The notes under the pieces are model-generated. The model was not told where the DNA came from and did not search any database. It saw only the letters and a list, made by a program, of their open reading frames with translations. From Cyclina sinensis (Eukaryota > Mollusca > Bivalvia > Venerida > Veneridae): a stretch of DNA of 64,000 bases. The translations under genes were made by a program, and so were the position numbers. The stretch is from positions 32,716,647 to 32,780,646 of the forward strand of contig JAAONU010000016.1 in the NCBI GenBank assembly GCA_012932295.1, read 5' to 3'. Shown here one piece after another: positions 36,880 through 49,000 of this stretch (position 1 is the stretch's first letter; the number at the start of each line of letters is the position of its first letter).

Positions 36880-38530
36880 GCTTGATGTACTCCGTCTGAA
36901 AGAAGTTTAAAGTTAATGGAGTATCTTTGACTTGAACTCTTCCTTTTCGCATGCGATCCTGGTTTAACCCTGGTGAATTGGTTTCACAACCACTAATCAA
37001 TTTATCAATGAAATCAATCACGGATAACTGCTGTAAATTGCGTGTCTTCATCTTTAAATATTTCTGAATCCTTGTGACCTTTAAATTATTTGTTCCAGTG
37101 CTCTGTTGAACGATAAGGAAGTTGAAGGTAAGTTATTTAAAAGAGCTTTTCTTTATCTTAATAAAATCCTTAATCTTTCCTAAATTAGTTTTTAAGTTTT
37201 CAGCAGCTTCTGAATATTTGGTTTTAACGAAACAGACCTTTGCCTCTTGTTCGTTCAATCACAGGTTCCAATCCATACATAGAAACTGTAGTCTACTGTT
37301 TTCACTGCGTAAACCACTAATGCTTTCTGGTAAGCCAACTGTAGCGTCACTGGATCTGTAGCCCCCCCCCCCCCCCCCCCTTTAAAAACCATTTTATGTC
37401 TTTATACCGAGAGTTGTCTTGATTTTCTACAAGTTTCAAATATCTGCCTTTATTGTCCGAGACAAACACTGCCTCCTATGAGATTGGTAACTGGATTTCA
37501 TCTTCAGACTTCTCCAATGGTTTTTAAGTTAATTGTTACTCATTAACTGTTGATTGACCTCAGAATGCGACTATAATTACAGCAAATTGTGTTTGTATCA
37601 GAAGCACACACAGCCGATACTGAACTGGTTGATTTAGCTTGTGGCATTTCGTCGAACTGAAAATACAAAATAAGAACGCCATATTGGAAACCTTGTTCAA
37701 TACTGAAACTCTCAATTATACGTGCAAACCGAAAGTATCGAGTATAACATGCAGGAAATCTATAGAACGCAATTAATTTTTTCGAATTAACACATTTTCT
37801 AATAACATTACCTCTTTAGGGCCTATCTGAAAATGAAGCGCAGAAATCGCAGTAAACGCACTGGCGCCCAAAACTTCAAAGGGGCATAACTCGCTCCATT
37901 TTTGTTCCAAACCAGTTCAACAAAACTTAATTTGTGCCTAATTTAATTTGTACCACTTCAGTAACACAGCGTCCAATTGAAATCAGCTATCTGGTGTCAG
38001 AGAGTTTAAAGTATGGTGTTTCTCACTTTCACTTCAGTTTTGCTCACCTGTTTATAACAAGAAGAATAGCTAAAAAGAAAGGAATCCAGTCTACTTCAAA
38101 CAAATTTCATACATTTAAAACAATACTTGATTGACACAACATAAGTTAATGTAACTGGCGTGCATTTTTTTACACAAAGCAGACAGTAAAAAGACTGTAA
38201 TGATGTTGCTTATCCGAAACTGTCAACAGCTATAAACGGATGTTTATCCGATCTGTCATGGGATGGCCGCGAGGAGAGCTTATGTTTTCGAACCCGTCCT
38301 TTCTCTCTGTAGATGGAGTCAAATGTAGTGTTTACATAATGATCCCATCCTACCCTGGAATTAGTATTTATATGGCTAATTCATTTCATTGCAAATGAAA
38401 AAGTTGTTCTCTTTCTGAAGAAAACTGTGTTTGTAGAAAAATAAAACTTTAGAATGTCCGTTATCTTTGTCTGCATACCACTTCAAGAATATCTGGAACT
38501 TCATTAAATCAGAAAATATCTATTCATTTC
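36880..38530. other. Intergenic DNA with a 19-C homopolymer
   Basis: A run of 19 C lies at 37362-37380. A phrase common in dispersed repeats (AAAGGGGCATAACTCGCTCC) occurs near 37879. No supported gene. Confidence 0.35.
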
Positions 38531-38534
38531 CGCG

Positions 38535-38904
38535 GCAGACAACATATTCAGGCAATAAAACAATAAAACCATTCCATTATGAAACGGAAAACGTATTCAG
38601 GCAATAAAACAATAAAACCATTCAATTATAGAGCAGACAACATATTCAGGCAATAAAACCATTCAATTATAAAGCAGACAACATATTCAGGCAATAAAAC
38701 AATAAAACTATTCAATTATAAAGCAGACAACATATTCAGGAAATAAAACAATAAAACCATTCAATTATAAAACAGACAACATATTCAAAAATAAAATAAT
38801 AAAACCATTCAATTAGAAAGCAGACAACATATTCAGGCAATAAAACAATAAAAACCATTCATTTATAAAGCAGAAGAACATATTCAGGCAATAATACAAT
38901 AAAA
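38535..38904. repeat. Minisatellite, unit 49 bp, left part
   Basis: About seven copies of CATTCAATTATAAAGCAGAC plus AACATATTCAGGCAATAAAACAATAAAAC. The array is split by a LINE and resumes at 41326. Confidence 0.9.
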
Positions 38905-41325
38905 AAAAAAATGCTTATGTATTTTTAAAAGTAAAAAATATTCATTATTGCCTCTGGGCGCTTCGCCACGTGAGCCGCCGGATCAGGTGTGTCGCGGTTT
39001 GGACGGATAGGGATGGTTATTAAGTAAGTAAGTAAATTGTTTATTAATTTGACATGTGCATAAGTCAATTTCAAAAATAACAATTATATATACATTTTAT
39101 AGCACCCGGCCAATTGGACCTATAAATCACCAGATTGATGATTTCATAATGTATAATATAATACACATACTGTAACATTCATTGTATAAACAAGTATAGC
39201 GTGAGGTGGTTCTAATTAATATGAAAATCATATTTACAAACAAAGATTAAAGTAATACAATTATGTTATATATCGAGCTAGGTATATCATTTTTACAAAT
39301 GTATTAATTTGTAATCTTAGGATGGTAATTTGCTTAGTATGAGTAGATGCAGTTTTGTCTACACAGGTATGCAGCGACAATATATTTAGAGATTTTCCGT
39401 TGATATTTTGTTATTAAATGTTTTAGCTTTAGTTCGGTCGTTAAATTTACATATGAATTATCTGTTCATAAACTGTCAAATACAGTTTGCCTTATATTAG
39501 AATATTAACCACACTCTAGTAAGAAATGAGTCTCTGTTTCTATGGCTCCTGTATCACACATTGTGCAGTGTCTGTTTTCTAAAGGCTCGCCAACATATCG
39601 ACCTGTCTCTATTCGTAAAGGTAAAATGCCAGTTCTGAATTGAGCTAATAAAGATCTTTCATTTTTTCGTAGGTTTAATAACAAGTATTCCTCAGTTTTG
39701 AATGCAGATTTAAATAGTTTGTATGGCCTTTATTTCGGAACGTTTTGAATATCTCGTGCCCAGATGAGTGAATAGTGACTATTGACGAGCCTATTTGCTT
39801 GCGAGAGGTTAACCGGAGTTAATCGGTCAAAGTTATCATTTAATCCAAATGCGTACATAACTGTTTTCAAATCGCTACACCAGTTATTTGAGCACAGTCT
39901 ATAGTCAGCCTGTTATTATCCATGCGCACCAATCGATTCCAGAGGCGTAACGCAGACGACCATCTTCGATAACGGCTAGGTAACCAGCCTGTGTCGCCAA
40001 GCATGGCAAGTACGGGTGTGAATCTATGGACGCCCATAAAATATCTCATTGCACGACTTTGTATATTATCTATCTGTTTAAAAAGGTTAATTACCCCAAA
40101 CAGACGCACAGTCATCAAGTATTGGTAAAACACAAGAGACATAAAGTTTTTCAAAAGACTTAAATCCGAACTCTTTATAGATATTTATTTTGTTTATGAT
40201 GCTACCTAATGCACGGCTGGCTCCCTTTGCTAAGGCATCACAGTTGAAAGAAAAGTCATTCTTTTCGTGGAATATCAAGCCTAAATATTTATATCTCTCG
40301 ACAGTTTCTAGCTCGTTGCCACCGATTCTAAATGTAAAATCCGTTCTCTGCGACCGCCCTTTTCTAAAGTACACTTGGATATACTAGTATTTATTAGAAC
40401 TCCACATTTTTACACCAGTTATGAATAGTATTTAACATTGACTATAATTTCTCTTCTGTATCAGATATCAGAACTATGTCGTCCGCATACATGAGTAGCG
40501 ATACTTTAATACCGTCCATTTGCACGCCAAGGTCAAGGTCATCTATTTCCCTTGCAAGGTCAATCGCGAAGATGGAAAACAGGGTCAGAGATAATGTACA
40601 GCCTTGCTTGACTCCTGTTATACAATCGAACCAGTTAGTCATGTTCTGATTTATTCTTACACACAAGCTGGAGCTAGCGTATAGTTTTTATAGAGTTATA
40701 CATCTTTCCGTCTATAATATTGATGAATAGCTTGTATAAGAGCATGTCCCTATCGATATAGTCGAAACAACGTTTTAAGTCAAGAAATGATGTGAAGACC
40801 AATTTATAGTTGCGTACAATACTGTTTAGAGAAAACACATGGTCCTCGCAGGATCTTTTAGAGCGAAAGCCGTTTTGTTCGTCTGCAGGTATATTGCCTT
40901 CCTCCAGATATCCTGTCAATCGTTTGTTGAGAAGGGCACTATACAGTTTACTAATACAACATAAGAGGCTTATTCCACGATAATGGATTGGCACTCTTGC
41001 ATACGATTCTGGGTCTTTCATGATTGGACAAATTATCGATTTTCTCCAAATTGATGGTATAATGCTAAAATCGAATATCATTTGAAACAATTGCTGTAGA
41101 ACTGTGATAATTACCGGATACTTAAGTACGTCGTACGGAATACTGTCAAAGCCACAGGCTGACCCTAATTTAGCCTTATTTACAACAAATGTACACTCTT
41201 CAACTGTGATATTCGCATTTAATATATAATTCGACTCATATAGGGGATCTGCAATATTCATTTCTAATAACTGTTTATGTACATGTAACATGCTATATAT
41301 TGCAAATATATATAGTTTAAACTTA
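38905..41325 (-). mobile_element. Second non-LTR retrotransposon, 5'-truncated
   Basis: About 2.4 kb on the minus strand inserted into the 49-bp minisatellite. ACAATAAAA flanks both ends, consistent with a 9-bp target duplication, although this string also belongs to the repeat unit. The reverse transcriptase starts mid-domain, so the 5' end is missing. The 3' part contains a short (TTAC)n run (about 39018-39032 on plus) and a GC-rich stretch near 38950-39010. The clade is not determined; it is not a close relative of the LINE at 12259. Confidence 0.82.
39867..41325 (-). pseudogene. LINE reverse transcriptase fragment, broken
   Basis: Pieces in order on the minus strand: 41325-40674 (LGSACGFDSIPYDVLK, HYRGISLLCCISKLYSALLN, ADEQNGFRSKRSCEDHVFSL, SFLDLKRCFDYIDRDMLLYK), 40666-40442 (GVKQGCTLSLTLFSIFAIDL, catalytic LLMYADDIVLIS), 40374-40087 (ERYKYLGLIFHEKNDFSF, VLPILDDCASVWGN) and 40154-39867 (FKQIDNIQSRAMRYFMGVHR). 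A one-base shift lies near 40670, a TAG stop at about 40442 and another shift near 40100. The endonuclease domain is absent. It once performed reverse transcription for the element; it cannot now. Confidence 0.85.
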
Positions 41326-41540
41326 ACAATAAAAACCATTCAATTATAAAGCAGACAACATATTCAGGCAATAAAACAATAAAAACCATTCAATTATACA
41401 GCAGACAAATAATTCAGGCAATAAAACAATAAAACCATTCAATTATACAGCAGACAAATAATTCAGGCAATAAACAATAAAAACCATTCAATTATAAAGC
41501 ATACAGCATATTCAAGGCATCTATTTAAATAGCAATATAT
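41326..41540. repeat. Minisatellite, unit 49 bp, right part
   Basis: Four more copies of the unit seen at 38535-38904, continuing directly from the LINE 5' end, then degrading into the duplicated segment at 41498. Confidence 0.88.
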
Positions 41541-41563
41541 ATTCAAGCAATATATTCAAGCCC

Positions 41564-41849
41564 GCCCGCTTAGCTCAATAGGTAGAGCACTGGTTTAGTA
41601 ATCGGTCGTTGGTTCGACCCCTGGGCAGGGCAAAATTTCTCCGTGACAATTGTTCTCAGACATTGTGTCTTATGTTCATTTGTCTCTCACCGCTGATTCA
41701 GGTTAGATCATGTGGTAACAGTAGTCAGTCACTTGCGGAGAAATTGGCAATTACTGGTTAGTTATCCAGGAAAAACGGTTAGGTGGACTGACCGCCGAGA
41801 TATAACATATGTTGAAATCGGCGTTAAACCCCAAAAAAATAAACAAAGC
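41564..41849 (+). mobile_element. tRNA-derived SINE, full length
   Basis: The head GCCCGCTTAGCTCAATAGG carries an RNA polymerase III A box (TAGCTCAATAGG) and a B box (GGTTCGACCCC, near 41611). The body ends GGCGTTAAACCCCAAAAAAA, a tail I associate with bivalve SINEs. The T-arm does not fold into a good stem, so it is not a functional tRNA gene. Confidence 0.82.
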
Positions 41850-42019
41850 AATATTGACCATTTTTATTCACAGAAGACAGGGTGTGAAGTTGCAGAAGCC
41901 GGATAAGTCACTGCATCCCTGATTTTATCATTTACTCCCTTAAGCACACTATAGCAGACAGCATATTCAAGGCATCTATATAAATAGCAGCAACATATTC
42001 AAGCAATATATTCAAGCCC

Positions 42020-42108
42020 GCCCGCTTAGCTCAATAGGTAGAGCACTGAATTAGTTATCCATCGGTCGTTGGTTCGACCCCTAGGCAGGGCAAAATTTCT
42101 CCGTGACA
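42020..42108 (+). mobile_element. SINE head, truncated copy
   Basis: The same A and B boxes as the SINE at 41564, with a short insert in the anticodon region (TTAGTTATCCATCGGTCG). It stops at CTCCGTGACAAA where the duplicated segment ends. Confidence 0.8.
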
Positions 42109-42194
42109 AATTATTCTGCTACCAAGTTATTCTTTCAAACGTCATTTTCCAGAACTATCGACGTATCTTTTTTTTCTAGAAACCTTAGGGTTCA

Positions 42195-42335
42195 AACCAT
42201 TCATTTACACAACAGCGGTATAAGTTATTCATTTACACAGCAAACGACTCATTTAAGGGATATAGACTATTCAATTACACAGCAAACAACTTACTTAAAC
42301 CATTCATTTACACAGCAAACAACATACTTTAGAAT
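42195..42335. repeat. Degenerate tandem repeat around TTCATTTACACAGCAAACAAC
   Basis: Four to five diverged copies, 35-45 bp apart. The motif echoes the CATTCAATTATAAAGCAGAC unit upstream. Confidence 0.6.
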
Positions 42336-42429
42336 TATAGACCGAACTTTTGAAGTGTTTACAACATATTCAAGTAATAAATACAGTGCAATCAAAATAC
42401 AAACTAAAAGGTTGTTTTAGACAAAAACA

Positions 42430-43472
42430 TATTACTTTCCCTCCACACATCCCATCGTCTTGCATTACCATTGCGTGTTATTACTTCCCCTCCACACATC
42501 TCATCATCTTGCATTACCATTGCGTGTTATTACTTCCACTCCACACATCTCATCATCTTGCATTACCATTGCGTGTTATTACTTCCACTCCACACATCTC
42601 ATCATCTTGCATTACCATTGCGTGTTATTACTTCCACTCCACACATCTCATCATCTTGCATTACCATTGCGTGTTATTACTTCCCCTCCACCTCCACACA
42701 TCTCATCATCTTGCATTACCATTGCGTGTTATTACTTCCCCTCCACCCCCACACATCTCATCATCTTGCATTACCATTGCGTGTTATTACTTCCCCTCCA
42801 CCTCCATACATCTCATCATCTTGCATTACCATTGCGTGTTATTACTTCCCCTCCACCTCCACACATCCCATCGTCTTGCATTACCATTGCGTGTTATAAC
42901 TTCCCCTCCACACATCTCATCATCTTGCATTACCATTGCGTGTTATTACTTCCACTCCACACATCCCATCGTCTTGCATTACCATTGCGTATTATTACTT
43001 CCACTTCACACATCCCATCGTCTTGCATTACCATTGCGTATTATTACTTCCACTCCACACATCTCATCATCTTGCATTACCATTGCGTGTTATTACTTCC
43101 CCTCCACCTCCACACATCCCGTTCTCTTGCATTACCATTGCGTGTTATTACTTCCACTCCACACATCTCATCATCTTGCATTACCATTGCGTGTTATTTC
43201 TTCCACTCCACACATCTCATCATCTTGCATTACCATTGCGTGTTATTACTTCCCCTCTACCTCCACACATCCCGTCCTCTTGCTTTACCATTGCGTATTA
43301 TAACTTCCCCTCTACCCATCCTCTTGCATTACCATAGCGTGTTATCACTTCCCCTCCACACATCCTCTTGCATTACCATAGCGTGTTATAACTTCCCCTC
43401 CACACATCCTCTTGCATTACCATTGCGTGTTATTACTTCCCCTCCACACATCCTCTTGCATTACCATTGCGC
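42430..43472. repeat. Minisatellite, 49-bp and 55-bp units
   Basis: About 20 copies of CTCATCATCTTGCATTACCA followed by TTGCGTGTTATTACTTCCACTCCACACAT (49 bp). A variant with an extra CTCCAC makes 55 bp, and the last four copies are shortened. Since 49 is not a multiple of three and the unit lacks stops in all plus frames, overlapping frames stay open for hundreds of codons; I regard these as non-coding. Confidence 0.95.
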
Positions 43473-43499
43473 GTTATTGGGACTTGGACAGAGTAGAAG

Positions 43500-44800
43500 T
43501 TAAGTCAGCAAACGTATATGATTTATTTAGCAGCTTATATTATTATATATTATATTATATGTTATATTATATTACTGACCTTGATAAAAAAAAATGGTCT
43601 TATTTGCCTAAAGTTTATGTACGCTCCCTCAGCAGCTATGTGAATACACTAGAAAGTGAAACATTCGGCCGATGCACAGGAGAGTAAGGTTTATGGAGAA
43701 CCACAGAACGCTTGATTTTCATCTGCTCATAGTTAAATACTGTGCTCTTTTAAGACCCGTTCTTTCTTGATGAGAGTTTCTCTATTTTAACATTTTTAGG
43801 TCATATATTTAAAAATTGTTCTTCTTAGAGTATTTCTCATTCATGTTGGCTGTTTTATTTGAATCTCTATGCATTTCTTCTGTTTTCTGCCGTGTTTCTT
43901 CCAAATCATCTATTTTCCTTGGATATTTTATCCATGATGTTTGATTATACTCCTTTTGATGTGTAAACGGATTATGTTATCATAGAATGGGAGACTATCG
44001 TGTTATCTTCAGCTCCACTATCAATGCAAGAGTTAATGTTTCTTACAAATAATGAATGATCTATTGTTTTGTATCGTGTATTCCTTTAATGATGTAAAAT
44101 AACTTTGTATATTGTAAAAATGCTTTAACTTTACGGACCTCGAACCTGACCTTGACTTTGCCACTGAGACTGCAATGAACAGGCTGTACCCTTGACACCC
44201 TCCTCAGTAGATGTTTATCGTGGTGTTAAAGAATATGACGTTGAAGTGAGTCTGAAGCTGTTACAACAACTTTAACAAAATAAAGATGTCAAAATCAAGC
44301 TTACAGTTTTCCACCGCTTATTATGTGCATAAACAGTGTGTTTGGTCTCTTCATCAGTACAGAAGTGTTTTCAGTAAATAAACACTATAGTTTTTAGACC
44401 TATAGTTGTGTTAAGATGTATTCAACAAAAGCTTTCATTGAATATGATTAATACCCCCACAATACCGCATTGACACAGGGGAAGCGGAAATATCAAGTAA
44501 GAACTAAATAAGAAAGCTAGAGTTATAGGTCTACCACACTTCCTTATAAAATGTTGTTGTTTTTTTTTAAATCTTAAATATTAACTAAAAATACACTTTA
44601 TGACTCTATGACTTTGAGTTTTGAGGTCGGCACCTGGAGTTTTGTAAGGAAAACATTGTCTTAATACACCCTTATAAAGTATTTATGATGGCAATATGAA
44701 AATAAATGCATTTTACTTTGTTTTTAATTTTGGTTTGTGAAATTAGTCATGGAACCAACATATATCATTAGAAATAAAATAAGAAGACAAAAATTCAAGG
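43500..44800. other. AT-rich intergenic DNA
   Basis: Has a TATAT-rich microsatellite (43535-43575) and an inverted copy of the 32764 sequence at 43620-43648. No gene supported. Confidence 0.35.
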
Positions 44801-44811
44801 AGAAAAAAGTT

Positions 44812-45538
44812 CAGCAGATCAGCAGAATATTAAAACAACTCCAGCAGAATAGCAGAATAACTCCACCAGAAAAGAAGAATGGCAGAATAGCAGAAGAACT
44901 CCAGCAGAATAGCAGAATAACTCCAGCAGAACAGAAAAATGGCTGAATAGCAGAATAACTCAAGCAGAATAACTAGAGCAGAAAAGATGAATGGCAGAAT
45001 AGCCGAAGAACTCCAGCAGAATAGCAGAATAACTCCAGCAGAACAGAAGAATGGCTAAAAAGCAGAATAACTCCAGCAGAATAGCAGAATAACTCCAGCA
45101 GGATAGCAGAATAACTCCAGCAGAATAGAAGAATTGCTGAATAGCAGTATAACTCCAGCAGAACAGAAGAATAGCTGAATAGCAGAATAACTCCAGCAGA
45201 ATGGCAGAATAACTCCAGCAGAATAGCTCCAGGAGAACAGACGAATGGTTGAATAGCAGTACAACTCCAGCAGAATAGCAGAATAACTCCAGCAGAATAA
45301 CAGAATAGCTCCAGGAGAACAGAAGAATGGATGAATAGCAGAACAACACCAGCAGAATAACTCCAGCAGAATAGAAGTATGGCAGAATAGCAGAACAACT
45401 GCAGCAGAATAGCAGAATAACACCAGCAGAATAGCTCCAGGAAAACAGAAGAATGGTTGAATAGCAGAACAACTCCAGCAGAATAGCAGAATAACTCCAA
45501 AAGAATAGCAGAATGGCAGAATAGCAGAACATCATTCA
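44812..45538. repeat. Minisatellite of AGCAGAATAACTCC units
   Basis: About 33 copies of a roughly 22-bp unit (AGCAGAATAACTCCAGCAGAAT) with longer variant blocks containing AGAACAGAAGAATGG. Minus-strand reading frames across it (44960-45539) are artefacts. Confidence 0.94.
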
Positions 45539-45867
45539 AAAGACAAAAGATTTGATAAGTTATTTAGTTCCTCAGTACTCGTGAACTAAGAAACTAAGAA
45601 CAAAAGAATTTTTAAAAATCTATATGATCTTTTTTTGTCATTTGACCTTGCATCTTTGTGGTTATCAACATAAGCTTTAGACTTTTTGCGGCAAACAAGC
45701 TACTTCATGAAGTTGTAACAAAACAATTTTAGTCTGATAAAAGAACAACTTTATCGTCATGCATTTCGCATATAACGTGGCACAATGAACATTCTTGCAA
45801 CACACATGTTACCATTACTGCATTATTTACTGTTAGTAAATCATTTTTGTCCGTTGAAAGAAAAACT

Positions 45868-46092
45868 TCAGAAGAACAGCAGAATATCACCTGCAGAATA
45901 GCAGAACAGCAGATTGCAGAACATCACCAGCAGAATTGCAGGAGAGCAAAATAGCAGAACAAACGCATCAGAACTGAAGAATTGCAGAATAGCGGATCAA
46001 CTCCAGCAAGATAGCATAACGGTAAAATAGCAGAACAAATCCAGCAGAATATCAGAATGGACGAACAAATCCAGCTGAGCAACATTCGTGAA
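45868..46092. repeat. Second, diverged block of the AGCAGAATA minisatellite
   Basis: Same unit as 44812-45538, more diverged, after a 330-bp interruption of non-repeat DNA. A short inverted block of the same unit also lies at 50668-50755. Confidence 0.85.
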
Positions 46093-49000
46093 AAAAAAGA
46101 AGACAAAAATGTCTAAATGATTTTTTCAGTCCCTTATCGGTTTCTTCTTTAGTGAGCCTATTTGCATGTAATTTTACACGTCTGTAATAGAGATATTAAT
46201 TACTTTTTCACAAGGGAGGGTATGTTTGAGTACTCGTTACATAAGATCTTCGTTGCGCATGCTTTTAGATTAAAGTTTCATTGTCAGATACTAATGAATA
46301 GCCTTAAATGTTGCGTAACGGCACTGTCACACCGCATAGTGGGCACAACGCATAGACGGGTTGAGATTCCGGTTATGCGGCGATTTGCAACGCATAAAAG
46401 GGTTCTCTTAAATCGGCAAAAGGCACCTGTCGCCGAATAAAAGGAACAAATGATAAAATATATGACCGTTTGGGCTGCTACAATAGCAACATGTATTGAT
46501 TCGAATTTATGTCTAAGTGCTTCTGCATTTCTCCCGACGTATACCGTTGCAGTTCGATAACAAGTGCACGAATTACCGAACTGTTCCTCCTGGCCGGCAC
46601 CGTTCGAATTATGTCATTGAAGTGTAATTTCTACATTTTAAGTCAAATATTCCACGGCCAGATTATTTAACAAAAATTTGAAATCGGCCTAGAACCGTAC
46701 AGCGCACGATTTGTCTGTGTCAGTGCAGGTGTAGCGGAGTGACTTTTCCTTAGTTGTATTTACTTGTCACTTTTCGGTATTATTTTATCCTTTAAGTTTA
46801 CTTATTTTACAGGAAGCGTTTCACTATTAAGCGTGCGTAAAATTACTTTAAATTGTAGGTTGGCAGGTAGGTTATAGGTCAGAGGTTAGTTTAGTTTAGT
46901 CAGGCGACTGGTTGTAGACTATTTAATTGGTCAGTTTAGTATTGACCTGGGGTCATCGCTTGTTTGGTAGCGTAATGATTTTCTTGGCGGTATTGAACAT
47001 TTAGCTTGAAGTCTTAGTCAGAGCAAGGCGTGGTCTGCATGTTGTTCTGCCTTATTGTCATTTCTTACAGTGATTCGAATACAGTCTTTAGGTAACTATC
47101 TGTCATTCCTGTCACTTGGTTTTATTATAAGTCCTTGCCTTTACGTTTGACAATCTTTTGTTCCTATTGTGATTTGTTTTCACGAGTCAGGTTTTGTAGG
47201 GTTTTATTATAAGTCCTTGCCTTTACGTTTGACAATCTTTTGTTCCTATTGTCATTTGTTTTCGCGAGTCAGGTTTTGTGGGAAACCTGGTCTGTCGCTT
47301 GGGTTGCTTGGCTTTTCATCCCTTGAAATACCTGCATGCTCTTAATGGTGGTTGGTCATTTCAGTTATTGACCCTGCACTGCACAGCACGGTGGAGAAAG
47401 AAGACACTGACTTTTGTAAAGACCTGTGAGTGGTACAGATGTTCATCACATTGATGAAGGTAACTGTAGGTGTAAAGCTAAAGCCTAACAAAAAATCCAT
47501 TTATGTTATAGTTAATTTGTAAGAATTGATTTCTTATAAGAGAAACTTGTATTTTAAGAGAGCAGCACTGAGATCGTTTAAATACTAGTTTAATAAAGTA
47601 ATTTATGACAAGGAATAAGGGAGTTAATCAGTAAATTGTTGTAATCTTGTTTTTATACCTAGTTTTATCAGATACTTGTATATTATCTTTGAACCAAACA
47701 TATGTGATTCATAGGTTTAAGACAGATTAATTGAAACATGTATTCATTGTTGTATATTTTGTTTCTTTCAGAATTAAATGTAACCGCAGTTAATTAGGTT
47801 GTGTATTATTGTTATATTTTGTATTTTCAGGTTTCTTGTGTCCGAGACTCGAGTACAAATTTATTCAGAAAAAATAAAAGACGAAGTATAAAGATTCTCT
47901 TTTTTTAACTCAGCCGGGTTATACAGGTGCCGTTTGGTTTTTTTTATTTATTTTTTTTTTCAAATCCTTTGATGCCTAGGTTTATACAGTTTATATTGGT
48001 GTCTTTAAAACCGTAAGACCGTGGTTGATTTGAAACGGAATCTTTACAAAGTCGATTACAAATATTTCTTCATAAATTTTGCAAAGTTGATGTTAGAACG
48101 CGGCCAAAAAGTTTGTTTTGATGCCGGAACACATAATTATTTTTTCTTAATACAGAATTGTTTTTTAAGTACCGAAACCGACACATGTCAGGATTCCCCA
48201 CCCCTCCTTCGAAGACTGTAGGACATTTTAATTTTCATCTCGAGGACGTTAAGGCGGCTTAAATTGGACCTTGAGCACAAAATACCAAAAATAGTTTTTT
48301 TTAATGTTCTCAAACTCTAAAATTATATTAAATGGGCTTCTTTCGTAAATATCATATGAAAATGGTAAAAAGTCGAAAGAAGAAGAAAAAAACCTGTTGA
48401 ACTGAAAAATATCATTTCTTCAACAAAATCCAAAAAATACTGCATAAGTGAGGATTCGGGGACAGTGTATCACTTAAAATGGTTCAAAGGACAAAATGGG
48501 GGGGTATACACCCCCATACGTGTGTCACCATGACCTTTGATCAAACTACGTGCTAAAAAAAGAGGTTGGATATCCACAGAGAAAAAAGTAGTAAAATTTA
48601 CTGTCTTGGGTAGTAAATTGATGTTGCCTTGAATAGTAAACATAACTACACAAAATAGTTAATTTGGTTTGACCGCAAATTTAGTTAATACTTTCTTAAT
48701 TTGATGTTCACAATAAAATTTAACTTAAAAATATATTAGCTTATTTGTAAAAAAAGATAAAGCAAATTTGATATAGGCCCCTAGCCGATATTAACCTATG
48801 CTACAATATTATATCATACCTTTAAGTTGGTTGTTCATTTAATATTCAAAATAGTAAATTTTACTAGGTTTAATAGTACTATAAGTTATATTACTACTTT
48901 TAGTAAACATTATTTTTTACTATTCACAAATAATAAACTTACTAATTTACATAGTAATTCTAAGCAATATTAAACAATTATTACCCGATGGTGTGGTCAT

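Larger units (their letters stand above)
41498..42112. repeat. Segment duplicated with period about 454 bp
   Basis: 41498-41645 and 41952-42112 share ACAGCATATTCAAGGCATCT, AAGCAATATATTCAAGCCCG and the whole SINE head, so the second SINE head arose by local duplication, not by a separate insertion. Confidence 0.75.

Noticed and set aside
41564..41633. Functional tRNA gene
   Set aside because: A and B boxes are present but the T-arm and acceptor stem do not pair well, and a SINE body and tail follow.
42350..43503. Overlapping frames of 317, 347, 142 and 133 codons
   Set aside because: All are translations of the 49/55-bp minisatellite in different phases; no start context, no domain, and identical repeats in several frames.
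44960..45539. Minus-strand frames of 122-191 codons (Leu/Cys/Ser/Tyr-rich)
   Set aside because: Several frames are open at once across the AGCAGAATAACTCC minisatellite; typical of stop-free repeats.
46162..46440. 92-codon plus-strand frame
   Set aside because: No signal peptide, no domain and no splice sites in phase; no reason to prefer it over chance.
46440..47900. Solo LTR or LTR retrotransposon remnant
   Set aside because: The 82-bp duplication and AATAAA hinted at an LTR, but I found no paired TG..CA ends, primer-binding site or gag/pol frame.
48496..48516. G/C palindrome as a transcription terminator
   Set aside because: Intrinsic hairpin terminators of this type are not expected in a eukaryotic nuclear genome; probably an incidental palindrome.
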